From: Panicum virgatum
Taxonomy: Eukaryota; Streptophyta; Magnoliopsida; Poales; Poaceae
Assembly: GCF_016808335.1 (NCBI RefSeq)
Contig: NC_053144.1
Coordinates: 18,584,403-18,648,402, forward strand
Direction: 5' to 3'
DNA length: 64,000 nucleotides
The translations under genes and the position numbers were made by a program. This document shows, piece after piece, positions 31,375 through 43,600 of this stretch; within the stretch, counting starts at the first letter, position 1; the number at the start of each line of letters is the position of its first letter. Under the pieces are notes generated by a model that did not search any database, was not told the DNA's origin, and was given only the letters and a program-made list of their open reading frames with translations.

Positions 31375-31686
31375 GCCTGGGCTATAGCTGTTTGAGGTAT
31401 TGTATAATTGTTTGAACACATATGTAATTTAGCTGCACTAATCCACGTATGATGATTTTTTCTTATCAACCAAAAGTGTATAGCCTGTTGTAGTATCATT
31501 TAGCCTGCTATTTAGTTTATTTTACAGTCCAGGCTATAGCTATTTGAGGCAGAGTATAATTATTTGAACTTATATGTAATTTAACTGCATTAATCCACGT
31601 ATGATGGTCTTTCCTTATCAACCAGAAGTTTATAGCCTGGTGTAATATCATTTAGCTCAGCTATTAGTTTATTTTATGGTTCCTCC
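31375..31686. repeat. Tandem direct duplication, unit about 152 bp
   Basis: Two adjacent copies begin at GGCTATAGC (31380 and 31532) and share AATCCACGTATGATG, CTTATCAACCA and TTAGTTTATTTTA. They differ at a modest number of sites, so the duplication is not recent. Confidence 0.75.
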
Positions 31687-31800
31687 GTTAAATCTCTTAA
31701 CCCGCTATCCAAAACCATAATTTGGATAAAAATGCGAAATAGTCTCACCTAGGATTTTACTGCAACAATGGGAAATTAATAATCCAACTACTATATATAA

Positions 31801-32032
31801 GGGCGTCCGCAATGGCTAGCTATTTAGCTAGCTAGATCTGATGTGGCAATAGAAAAGTAAAAGAGAGAGTAGTCACTAGCGATGAGCAAATAACTAGTCT
31901 ATTTCACGTAGTCCAAGAATATATGAGAGGAGCGTGTAGGTCCAATAATATAAAATAGTTTTTTCTTTCATCTTTCGTCTCCACGTTAGCATACTACGTA
32001 GCTAGTACTAACTATTACCGTTACGGACGCCC
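31801..32032. mobile_element. PIF/Harbinger-type MITE with TAA duplication
   Basis: 232 bp with inverted ends GGGCGTCCGCAATGG and CCGTTACGGACGCCC, flanked by TAA at 31798-31800 and 32033-32035. Confidence 0.75.
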
Positions 32033-32035
32033 TAA

Positions 32036-33200
32036 GTACTAGTTGCTCCGACAAAAGAAACGCCCTAAGTTACAGTTACTCCGACAAAAGAACATGTTAC
32101 CAATCATGCAAGCATATGTATGCATTATGACCGTCTGGCAGACAGTGGTAATAAGGTACGCCACATTTATGCTCCAATTAACGTTGTACTTGCGCGCTGT
32201 AAAGCCCGTGCATGATCTCTCTTCTCTGTGTTCCCGTGTGCCCTCCTGCTGTCTGCACTCGTGGTCCTACTGGGCCCCTGGGCCCGGCCGCGGCCCATGC
32301 ACGATATACTACCTACCCCATCTTCCTCTTCTCTTCCTGGCTCCACGTCAATGTCTCACGGGGGCCACCACGTCTGTTCCGCTGCACTCAATATTTTTTT
32401 CTATGAAAGGGACATGTATATCCTGAAGCCCAGGGCAAAACAAAAACTAAAGAAGAATGAAGAATCCTAGTCCTACATGGAGCGGCGTTTCTTGAGGTAA
32501 TGTTACACCAACCCATTCCTTTGTTTAACCCCTTTTGACGGTTGCGTCTGTCTAACTTTGAATTTTAACAGAAGATGACACGCATTGGTTGATTCTCTGA
32601 TCTGCAGCAGCAAATATTTTTGTGGCGTGATGGACACATGCGGCTTGCAAGTCTACATACACACGCCCTACAAACATGCCTCTATCAGGGGCAGGGAATT
32701 TGCAGTGGGTGCCGAGACAAAATTGTGTATGCTCACCCTTCCAGGGTTAAAGAAAAGTAGAAAACTTTTGCTGATTATGTCAGTACTCTGCTGGTTTGTT
32801 CATGTGTCAGTTTGAAAACAAAATGGATGCATAGTGTTGGGCTAATTGGCAGTGAGCTCGGAAGCCTCATGTGATTGGTGGTGTGCAGTTGTCCTGATCT
32901 ACTGCTGAGTTTTATAATGCATATGGGATGCTTACCTACCAGGCCACCAGGTTAGATTAGGGTGCCACTGGAGGTTTACTTAAATGGCAGTGATACTCTT
33001 GACTAGTAATATGGAAGGAAAGAACCCTCCAGACGCATATGCTGCAGCAGTTTTCTAGGGAAGGATTACAGAGTTTGACCAACCAGTGGTTGGCACATGT
33101 GCTTGAGATCCATTATTCCGTGCCCCATTTTTTATCACAAGTGTGGAAATTATATGAACAAGAATTACATTATATCATAATTTAGCTTTGTATATGTGCA
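32036..33200. other. Intergenic stretch, no gene recognised
   Basis: The short direct word pair CTAAGT(A/T)A...CTCCGACAAAAGAA occurs twice at 32034-32093. No coding domain is visible. Confidence 0.4.
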
Positions 33201-33204
33201 CTTG

Positions 33205-33614
33205 GTCCCAGCTTCTGAGTTCTGACTGATTTTGAAGGCTCGATTTTGGGAATTCAAGAAGTCAAATGACTCCGAGAATTGAGAATTGAGAATCCAGTTG
33301 ATTATGGCCCTATTTGGGACGGCGTCTGCGACGCGTTTCAGTGGAAGAAGCAAAAAAATCCCGCCAAACGGTCTGCGGCGGACGCGCGTTGCACAGTCGT
33401 GCTCAACGCGATAAGCAGCCAAATGAACTGGAGCAGCCAAAAACGCGAGAAGCGAGGGGAGAGCCGCGTTCGGCTTATTCGCAACCAGCTTCCCCAGATC
33501 ACGGTCCCAAACAGGGCCTATGGATTCTCGATTCTGGATTATGGGAGTCATCTGACTTTTGAATTTCTCAAAATCAAACCTTTAAAATTGGCCATTAGCT
33601 GAAACAAACAGGGC
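33205..33614. mobile_element. Palindromic MITE (outer) split by a second MITE
   Basis: The arms around 33230-33300 and 33522-33600 are inverted relative to one another, sharing GATTTTG(G/A)GAA and GTCA(A/G)ATGACTCC. The centre is occupied by the inserted element 33306-33518. The outer ends have decayed, so the boundaries are approximate. Confidence 0.5.
33306..33518. mobile_element. Tourist-like MITE (inner), TAT duplication
   Basis: 213 bp with ends GGCCCTATTTGGGAC and GTCCCAAACAGGGCC, flanked by TAT at 33303-33305 and 33519-33521. The interior is GC-rich with GACGCG/GCGTCG-like words. Confidence 0.75.
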
Positions 33615-34619
33615 TTGTCCTGTTTCGGTTTCAGACGTTCTCCTTGACAGCAACAACTCAACAATGGATTTGGTGGGCACACACATGACACATGCACACA
33701 CACAACTCTTGTTGGGTGAGAATGTGAGGTGATAACATAGAAGGCTGGGAGCATATGACCACACTTGATTTGGCATAATGCCATCATCGCCTGGTGCCCA
33801 CATATCAGTAGCATATGTCAATGTCGGGTTCTTAGCATTATGGCTAAAGTCAGAGCTTGAATCTTGGCATTAGGGCGACTCGCCAACAACCATGTTATGC
33901 ATCCTGGTTTAATGCCCCCATTTATCTCCCTTTCACATGTATGCTTGCACTGAAGTCCACTCAGGATTTTACAGTTGATTTTTTTTGAGTTAATTTTACA
34001 GTTGATTTGATGTATACCTGATCATGGCTGTCCGACCCAATAAACCTGACCTAACACATTCGAAAAAAATCCGATCTAACCAATATGTGGGCTAGGTTCG
34101 GGTTGGAATTTATGACCTGCAGCAAAAATTGGCCCGAATATGGAAGAAAATTACGCATAAAAATCGAATTTGACCTGACCCGATGTGAACCCACCACGAT
34201 GGGCGAAAAATCTGCCCCGGTGGTTGGGTCGGGCCGAGTTCGGTCTGAAGAAAAAACATTAATTTTTTTACGGAATCCGAAGTTGACGCAACCAATGATA
34301 TGGTCTAGTTTGATGAAAATGGGAAACTTTAACTCTTTGGAGGATCACATTGTGGGGTATAACATTAAAAATAATCTAAAATAGACTGATATTTTTGTTG
34401 AATTGATTTGATACTGATTATTCTTAAGCGTAATAGTTGCACAAACACTCGGGAAATGGAACAGAGGGGCCTCTTTATGTCACTAAATGATTTGGCAACG
34501 TGGTTGAGCTCTTAAATTGGGCATAAAACTTTGTTAAACTAAAGGTAGTACTTAATTTCACCGTAGGAAAAGGAAGCCTTACCTCATGAAGTCAATATCC
34601 AACTTTTTGTTAAGCTAGT
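33615..34619. other. Intergenic stretch, hAT-like debris
   Basis: Around 34030-34260 the words GACCTGACC, GGGTCGGGCC and GGCCCGAA recur in both orientations, as in decayed hAT ends with GGGTC-type repeats. There is no duplication and no gene. Confidence 0.3.
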
Positions 34620-35290
34620 CTCAGTGCATATTTCGGTGTTTCGATCAGGTTGCGCTGTGTTTCTCCGTAACTTGATGGCTAACAATGAAAGACAGAGGAT
34701 CTATACTGCTTCGGGCAATCGCCCTACGCCAGTGCGGGTGGTTGTTCTTCGTGTTCTCTGCATTGAGTACTGGTTGCTTACAACGGGGTGCTTGCAAGCG
34801 AGTGCATGTGTATGAATCTGTTCGACCCTCTCTAAGTGAAGGCCTAGCTCCACTTATACATCTATGGGCTGGGCTACAATTCAAAGGAAGGGGTGACTCT
34901 CTTCTAGGGGTTGATGTCCTTGGAAGGAAATCGGGTGTTCTACAGGCGTCCTAGTCTAGGGTCCTTAGGCTAGAAGTGTTGTGCCATGGCTCAATGCCAA
35001 GTCTTGTTTGCCTTTCCCTCACCTGGCTTTAGATAACTTATACATCAATGCTTCGATGGGGTCGTCCCCTTCTCCCTAGGCTTGGCTAGTGTGTGACGGA
35101 CGCCGCTAGCCTTGCACGCCTCCCCCGTGGCCTTGTCTTAGGCCTCATAGCGGAGAGCGATGTGTTATGCCCTGCCCTAAGATTGACAAGATGGGGTGGG
35201 GGCAAGCGATGTGGCTGTCGGTCCATGGCGTCATGATGGATGGCTGAGCCTATCTTCCAGGACTGTTTTCTCACCAGTGTTTATGTCCGG
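34620..35290. repeat. Possible LTR fragment
   Basis: The order GGATCTATACTGCTTCGGGC, CCCTACGCC, then CACTTATACATC resembles the R/U5 and promoter pieces of gypsy-type LTRs in grasses. No partner LTR, primer site or coding part is present. Confidence 0.3.
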
Positions 35291-36174
35291 AAAGGCATTT
35301 CTTTGGGTACCCGTGGTACTTAACCCTGACATCATGGTTAACCCTGACATCATGGTTTGATAGTACAATTACTAAGATTGAGAACTCGGTAACCGAGTTA
35401 GATGAATTTTATAGGGTTGAACCTCCTCTCTCATCTGTGTCAGCAAATTTGCTGATGTGGCACAACATTTAATATCCATACAACTTCTTATGCAATCTCA
35501 TAGTTAGGTGAAATACCGTCTTGTGCATTTATTAGTCTCTGTTTTCTATTTAGGAATCCGACCTAATAAATGATTGATTCATTGTCTTTTACCATTGCAA
35601 ATTATTCTATGATTATTTAGGATTAACTGGAGAGATGTTTATTTAAGGGGAAAGCTAAATCTCACTCGAGTGATTTGGAGGCTCTCCTCACTCGATTTTT
35701 TTCTTCCCCATCTACACCTACTTCTCCAACTCCGGTGAGGTTAGGGTTCGGGTTGCTGGGGGGCGCTGCTCACCACCGGGCTTAGAAGGAGGGCCGACGG
35801 TGGTGGTGGGCACGGGGGCGGCGAGGTCGGCGGCGGTGGCGCCGCCGCCAGCCTGGCGACGGTGGGCAGCGGTTGGGCGGGGCCGGGGCGGGGACAACGG
35901 CGGCAGGAGGCGGCTGCGGGAGGGGCCAGCGCGGCGGTCGGCGCGAGCGAGCTAGGGCAGCGCCGGGGGGGGGGGGGGGCGGCGTGGCGGGTCGGCGCGA
36001 AAGGGGAGAAGAAGCTGGAGGTAGAAGATGGAGAGCCGTTGGATTTTAATTCAGTTGAACAAAAATTTGAGTGAGAAGAGATGATATTATTTAATTGTGG
36101 CTTCTTAGTGTGAGTAGTAACTTCGAGCATTGATTAGGTATGCAATTAAATCTAGCAATTAAATCTAGTTAGAT
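35291..36174. other. Intergenic stretch with a GC-rich island and a G run
   Basis: 35750-36010 is an abrupt GC-rich, GGCGGC-type island within A/T-rich DNA, with a run of about 16 G near 35966-35981. Frames on both strands are low complexity. It may be cargo of an undefined transposon, but no ends were found. Confidence 0.4.
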
Positions 36175-36177
36175 AAA

Positions 36178-36536
36178 GGCCTAGTTCCCACCCTTAAACG
36201 CAAAAAAGTCGTAAACGCAAAATTTTGCGAAGGAATCTTGCTAATTTGAAGTACTAAATGAAGTCTATTTACAAAACTTTTTACATGGATGGGCTGTAAA
36301 TCGTGAGACGAATCTAACGAGCCTACTTAATCCATGATTTGCAACAGTGATGCTACAGTAACCATCCGCTAATTATTGATTAATCATGGATTAATTAGCA
36401 TCATTAGATTCGTCTCGCGATTTACAACCCATTTGTGCAAAAAATTTTGTAAATAGACTTCATTTAGTACTTCAAATTGGCAAATTCCCACGCAATTTTT
36501 TTTTGCGTTTACATGTAAAAGGAACTAAACAGGGCC
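36178..36536. mobile_element. Tourist/PIF-like MITE, long palindrome
   Basis: 359 bp, ends GGCCTAGTTCC and GGAACTAAACAGGGCC, AAA on both sides. The two halves pair over much of their length around GCTACAGTAACC. It belongs to the same family as the element at 10922-11256. Confidence 0.7.
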
Positions 36537-36609
36537 AAAGAAAAATAGCAAATGTACTGAATTTGTTTGTTGGATGGAACACCAACAAGTAGCTAAAAGC
36601 AATCATTGT

Positions 36610-36792
36610 CCCCATCCTCCGTTTTTAGAAATAATTAGTGTATACCAAATTGTAGATTATTTTAACAAAGTATTGTATATAAATTTTGCTATGTACCTAG
36701 AAACCCGTGTATACTTAGATATATAGCAAAAAATGTATATATATCACAATTTGTTAAAATAATCTACAATTTGAAATGAAGTGAGTAGTATG
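36610..36792. mobile_element. Stowaway-like palindromic MITE
   Basis: Starts near CCTCCGTTTTTAGAAATA and ends near GAAGTGAGTAG, recalling the Stowaway CTCCCTCCGT terminus. Internally, AGATTATTTTAACAAA pairs with TTTGTTAAAATAATCT. Confidence 0.55.
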
Positions 36793-37464
36793 TATCGATA
36801 AGCCTCGTTATAATCTCGAATTCAAATTTAGATTTCAAATCGCATGAGAAACAACAAGGCATGGACCCCAGATAAAACAAAGTCATAAATAAACCAAGCG
36901 AAAGCTGCTGTACAACCGGCACCAACCACAACCAGAAACCCCCCTCGCTCCGGGAGCAGCAGCGGCTAGTGGTGCCACCCCGCGCGCCCGCGGCGGCAGA
37001 TCGCTTGCTTCCCCAGAAAAGCCGCGGTGTGCCGCCGTGCCTGTGCCAGCGCTCGTGTTCGGCGTTCACCCCTCCGCCTTTTCGGTTTTTTCACCGCCGC
37101 CCCCACGCCGCCTCTCTGACCCGCAGTCCCCACTCATCGCTATCCCCAACAAAAATTTAAAATCTTCCGCAGGAAGCAGGACACGCTGGCACGCTGCAGT
37201 TATTCCCGCCCACCATGCACACCACCCCGCCCGTCCCCCTCAAGTTCAAATTACCGAGCCCCACCTGCCCTGCCAGGCGCGCGGGCCCCACGGAGGAGAG
37301 GGGCTCAGGTGTCAGCGTCACCGATCCAGCCGCGAGGAAGCTGCGGTCCCCACCCTCCGGGCAATGCGCCCCCTGCCGCCTACGGCAACCGCGGCAGTAG
37401 GAGGAGCAAGGGAGAGGGAGAGAGGCTAGCACAGTGTCGCCTCCCACCTCCTGCCGTCTCGCTT

Positions 37465-37473
37465 TAAAATCCC
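37465..37473 (+). promoter_or_regulatory. Probable TATA-like box of the kinesin gene
   Basis: CTTTAAAAT in a GC-rich, pyrimidine-rich promoter about 175 nt upstream of the ATG. This is a weak match, used only because it is the sole A/T-rich motif in the proximal region. Confidence 0.35.
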
Positions 37474-37641
37474 GCGACGCCGTGGCCGCTCACCTCTTTT
37501 GGAGCCTCTGACCTCCCGATACCTTCCCCTCCCGCTCGCCCCCCTCCCCCACCCTTCCCGTGCTGCAGGCAGCAGCAGCAGCAGGAGTGCAGGGGCAGGC
37601 ACGCCTCACGGGGGGCGAAGCTTCCGCGAGATCCGCGCGCG

Positions 37642-40600
37642 ATGTCGTCGCGGCCGTCGTCGTCGTCGTCGTCGCGGCGGAGCAGCTCGCCGTTCTCCGC
37701 GGGGCACCGCCGCCCGCCCACCGCGTCCTCCTCCTCGAGCTCGTACTTCAGCTCCGGCCGCCTCATTCCGCGGTCGTCCCCGTCCTCCGTCAGCTCCAGC
37801 TTCTACGGCGGGGGCGGGGGCAGCTCGAGGTCCACCACCCCCGGCCGCCGCCGCTCATCCGTAGCACCGCCGCCGGAGCCGGCGCCCGCGCTCGCGCCGG
37901 TGCCGTTCCCCAGCGCGGACGAGCTCGTCATCGAGGACACGTCCCGATCCGGCGACAGCATCTCCGTCACCATCCGCTTCCGCCCGCTCAGGTGGGGATC
38001 TCGGAGGGAGTCGCGCGGATCTGTTCGCGCGAGGCTGTGAGTAGGGTTGAGGGAGCGCTCGAAGTGGTTTTGAGCTGGATTTGGTGTGGTTGCAGCGAGC
38101 GGGAGTTCCAGCGCGGCGACGAGATCTCGTGGTACCCGGATGGGGATCGGCTTGTGCGGTGCGAGTACAACCCGGCGACGGCTTATGCTTATGGTGAGTA
38201 GCCTTACTTCAGCTCCTCCGTTGTCCAACTGGGCAATGCAGGTAGTGGGATTGGGGATGTGGGCAATTTTAGGCATTGGAATTACACTCTCAAGCCATTT
38301 TCTGATTTGGGGATTCCGGAAATAAATTATGGATTCAGAGACTTGATGAACTTCTGAACTTAGTTCTTATATAGCATTCTATTACTTTTTTAGAGATAGA
38401 CACATGCATATAAGCTTAGATGTGACTTCACGATAAAACCAAAATTTAGGTCATGGTCTGCAATTCTGGAAGCCATGCGATGTTGCCGTGGAATCGTGTT
38501 GTCAATATCTATCTACTGTCATGAGGCCTGCACCGTTTTATGTCTTTTCAAAGCTGATGATAGAGAACTGCTTGCTGCTGGTTGTTAATTCATGATTGGT
38601 TAGTTTACAGTATCATGTGAGTTTTTATTACTCGGACAGCATGGGCTGATGAAACAAACTTCATTCTGGCAACACTAGTTCATCTGCAGCTGCCGAATTT
38701 GTTCCGGATCCTTATATGTTTGAAAACTGAGCCAGCCATGTCAAAATTTGTTTTCACAGCTGTGATACATGCATGCTATTATCATGATCTACTAGGACAA
38801 TTCCAGTTTTGTTGTGCAAAGGAAACATCATGTGTATCGACACTTTACCTTATCTTTGTTGGATGCGCCCTTAATTCAACTGGCCATGGCCTTGAGTGCA
38901 GTGATTGAGTGAATAGTTTGGACTCTGGAGTCTGCTTCCTGAACAATGTCAGCATGAAACGAGTCATTGCGACAACCACGAATAAGGAGTAATGACTGTT
39001 GGTTTTCTGGAAGACAACATTCTTCACAGTTACACATAGCTTAGGAAGCATACGGTTGGTCAGATCCTTCTGTTGCAATTTTGCTTATTGGAGTGTGTTA
39101 GTATGAAGTATGAACCCATAACCCTGAGATGTGGCTGCACCAAAGTGGGTACTGCACATCCTGGTAGCTTCTCCAAAATCCGAGACACTGATTTGCAGCA
39201 TCATTGCTGTTTGAACTTTCAAGTTACCCTTAATTTGCAAGTATGGAAATATTTCTTTGAGGAGCTCTACATAAATATTTGCGTCTGAGTAGTCTTTATC
39301 TATGGTCGCCTGTTGGGCTGTCAAAGCATTCAACACTGAGCCATAAGCTGCCATGGATTTACCATTTTGAAAAAAAGGGATCTGCTGGCAAGATGCATTT
39401 AAACTTGGTAGAATTGATAAGACTTTATTTGGGGTTCACCGGATCTTTGATTCTCCCATAACATGAACAAGGGAGTCGGGATGGGCCTGAGGCCCGGAGG
39501 TGCAATAGTCACAAATGGAAAGTTGATGCATGAACCGATTAAAAGGAGAAAAAAACTTGGCAGAAGCAATTTTTTTTGATAAGTTCAAATTCTAGTTCAT
39601 ATTACTGCTATTAAACGTTTGCACAGATGTTTTCAGCTCACTATAGTTCTCATTCTTAACTGCAGTCAATCAATCTGACCTAATCTGGCACCAATTTTGA
39701 TGTGTAGATTAAGATATCACACAGTTTATGTCCTACTCATCTGCTATATCAACTTTATGTCTACTTAATAATTAATTAATGGCTGTCTCCCTCCGCTTTA
39801 TATTTCAGATAGAGTTTTTGGGCCATCGACAACCACTGAGGCAGTCTATGATGTTGCAGCTCGGCCTGTTGTGATAGGTGCCATGGAGGGCATCAATGGT
39901 ATGCCAAATTTGGCTTATTTGGATCATCTTGAGCATTTTTTACCGTATGCCATTTTTTCTTATTAAGCTAATCTGCACACACTACTGATACCGTATTACA
40001 TAATGAGGGAATTCTGTGTCCACATATAATCTTACTCTGTTCGTGATGAGCTAATGGGGCACAGCTTTGTCTTAAGTATTCATTTTCTACCTTTAATTGC
40101 AGCACCATTTATTTGTTACACAATTAAATGTTTTACAATGTACAGTGAGTTGCTTACCTGTCAATGCACTTGCATAATTTCTAAACGCAACTTTATACTG
40201 ACTTGTAGGGACAGTTTTTGCCTATGGTGTGACAAGTAGTGGGAAGACCCACACAATGCATGTAAGTTCTCATATCCAAAATCTGTTGGTACAAAATACC
40301 AAGCTAATTTCCTAGGAAAGCTGTAATTATGCCGGCATACAGTTTGTTTATATATTTGGCCCCTTCTGAGGTCCATACTCTTAGATTCTTCCTCTAGCAC
40401 ATTACTTTCAAGATATTTTTTACAACTGTTACTGCAAGTGATAGTAACTATAACACATGAATATGGCTTTTACATGTTAAACATATGCTCCTGCATGCAT
40501 GATATTTTAAGGCAGCATGGATGCTTATACTGATCCATTTATCTTTTCTGATATTTTTGCAGGGTGACCAGAACTGTCCAGGAATTATTCCACTAGCCAT

Positions 40601-43600
40601 TAAGGATGTCTTCAGCATGATCCAAGAAGTATGGCAGTAAAAACTTGAGATACGCAATATCAAGCAATTCTGTTTTTATGATTATTTTTCTAGCTTTTAT
40701 ATGGCAGTATGTCCTTAACTGCAATACTTGTTTTTCCTGTCTTGATCAACAGAGTCCTGGAAGGGAATTTTTGCTCCGTGTATCGTATCTTGAAATCTAT
40801 AATGAGGTATACTACCTGAACAAGTTTGAATGCTGTACCATTTTCATAAATTTCTTCAATGCATACATTTGGTCTTACTTTATTTGATTATTCAACAGGG
40901 TTCTTGTTTGATTCACTCTATGGTTTTATCTTGACTGGCTTGGCCCTTCACAAAAGGGTTCTTGTTTGATAATTCCACTTGGAATGCACTTCCACTTTAT
41001 CTACTCATATACATTTTTTTTAAAAAATTTGCTGGCTACAATTTTTTTATTATGCAGAATTTATACTTTCCTGAAGTAGTTGCTCCCATGCTGTACAAAT
41101 ATTTGCCACCTGTTTTTTTATGGGCATATTAGACTATCGAGTCTAATTTTCCTTTCTTGGAGGTCTAAGCAAAATTTGATGTCGTTTTCTATGCCAACGT
41201 TATCCATATCCCTATGCACTTTCAGCTTTGTACTATATGAATAGATTTAATCTGTATATCTCATTGCAGGTTATCAATGATCTACTTGATCCTACTGGCC
41301 AAAATTTGCGTGTGCGGGAGGATGCACAGGTTTAAATCTCTAGAACCTTTTGACAAATAATTTTAACTGAATGTTTTAATTGTAAGTTATGAAAACAAAA
41401 AAAAATCTTATTTTTGTCCTTACTTCTTACTTAGGTAGAATTATCTTAGTGTTTACTCAAAATTGTTATCTGGACGCAGTTTGTTGCCTTCAATTGGTGA
41501 ATTGTGAATGTGAAGTCAAGCGTATATTGTTTTTGTTGAGTGCCATTTTTTGCTTAGAGTGATTAACATTAAATGATCTTATTTATGTTAATCATAGCAT
41601 ACAACATTATTTTCATGTCTAACCCTCCTAGGCTGTTTTTTTACTTGCTTACGGCGTTTTCTTCAGTACATGCAAATGTACCTTATAGTTTCATCCGTAG
41701 CAGTTATCGTTTTGTTTATGATCTTCTCTAATTACTTCCATTTGTCCTCTCTCTCTAGGGAACCTACGTAGAAGGAATAAAAGAAGAAGTAGTTTTGTCT
41801 CCAGGACACGCTCTTTCTTTTATTGCAGCTGGTGAAGGTGATTACATTATCTTTCCCAGTTATTAATATGTTACTAGCATCATGATTTCTGGTGGCATGT
41901 TTTACTCTGTCATTGTTACTGAAGATATTTTTCTTGTTCTGGACGTTAGATGTGACTATTTCTTGGGGTACAATCTCATATTATGGTATTACTTTCAGAT
42001 TCATATTTTAATGGCTTCTACCTACATTTCAACCAACCTGTCCACTAATTGGATTGGGTTCTGCTTCTAAGATTCTCAAATACCACTGTATGAAATTGAC
42101 CAGTCATGAGTTATCCTTTTCCATATTTGTTATTCACCTGGTTATGTAATATGTATGTTGTATGTTACTAACCTTGGAGGATTGAGAAGATGAATCATCT
42201 GTGGAGAAGGCCGTGTATTTATAGAAAGCCATATAGGAATATAAAGAGTCTCTTAGGAATATAGATGTTCTAGGGCAAAGCGCGCGCGATGGCGGGGGTG
42301 GGGGGTGGGGGGTGGGGGTGGGGGTGGGTGTTCTTTCCAGTTCCCCCACTGATTGGGGTTTTTAATGATGTTAACTACTGGAAGTGGAAATCTGTTTTCA
42401 CTTTTCTGAAACATGTCATGATTTCAGTTGTGTAATAAAGTAGTGTGGGTTCGTTTTTTTACATCTAACCTAATATTATGTAACATGACAGAACATCGTC
42501 ATGTTGGCTCTAATAACTTCAACTTATTTAGCAGCCGAAGTCATACAATTTTCACTTTGGTGAGTTTATAATTTCCTTCAGTATTTAATGACTAATGCAG
42601 TTCTGGTTCTTCTTATGCCCTAAATAGTAAATACTCCTGAGTTCCTGGATCACCTGTCTGATATTTGTTAACCACATGTGTGATATGCTGTATTTCTTTA
42701 TTTGACCCATAGCATATCTGTACTCTTCTTCAGATGATTGAAAGCAGTGCCTGTGGCGATGAGTATGAAGGGGTCATGTATTCGCAGCTCGTATGTTGTT
42801 CTGCTCCTAATAATCATTCTGTTTACACTTTCCAGTTGCCCATGGATTTCTATCTCATATTTTGTGCTTTGTCATTTTCTAGAATTTGATTGATTTAGCT
42901 GGGTCTGAGAGCTCTAAGACAGAGACTACAGGGTTAAGAAGAAGGGAAGGCGCATATATTAACAAGAGTCTTTTAACTCTTGGAACCGTAAGTTCTCCTT
43001 GCCAATCATATGTGTCAACTCAGGATTGCTGGTATACTATCAGCAACTTAGACACCAACTCAGCTTCTTAAGAATTTGACCGTTGTATAACTATTTCTAT
43101 CAAAATATTTCAATCTTAAGTTCTGTTGACTTTTTTCTATTCAAAGGTCATTGGCAAGCTCAGTGAAGGGAGGGCAACACATATACCCTATCGTGATTCT
43201 AAGTTGACCCGTCTGCTACAGTCATCATTAAGTGGCCATGGTCATGTCTCAGTAAGTGCTTACCTTTTCTGCCTCTCAGGGAACCATTCCTTTTGGTACT
43301 CGCTCCATTGTTCTGGAGAAGGCATTGAAGTAGACCATTAAAACCTCCTTCCGAAGTGGTCAGCTGAAGCACTTACTTTTTTCATGCAGCTAATTTGTAC
43401 AATTACCCCAGCATCCAGTAACATGGAAGAAACACATAATACATTGAAATTTGCAAGCAGAGCAAAACGTGTTGAAATTTACGCCTCTCGCAACCGGGTA
43501 AATATTTAGGAATACAAAACTGATTTCCTATGCCACCATTCTGGAAATGAATTAACAGATATAATGATTTTGACTGCCCAGATAATTGATGAGAAGTCTT

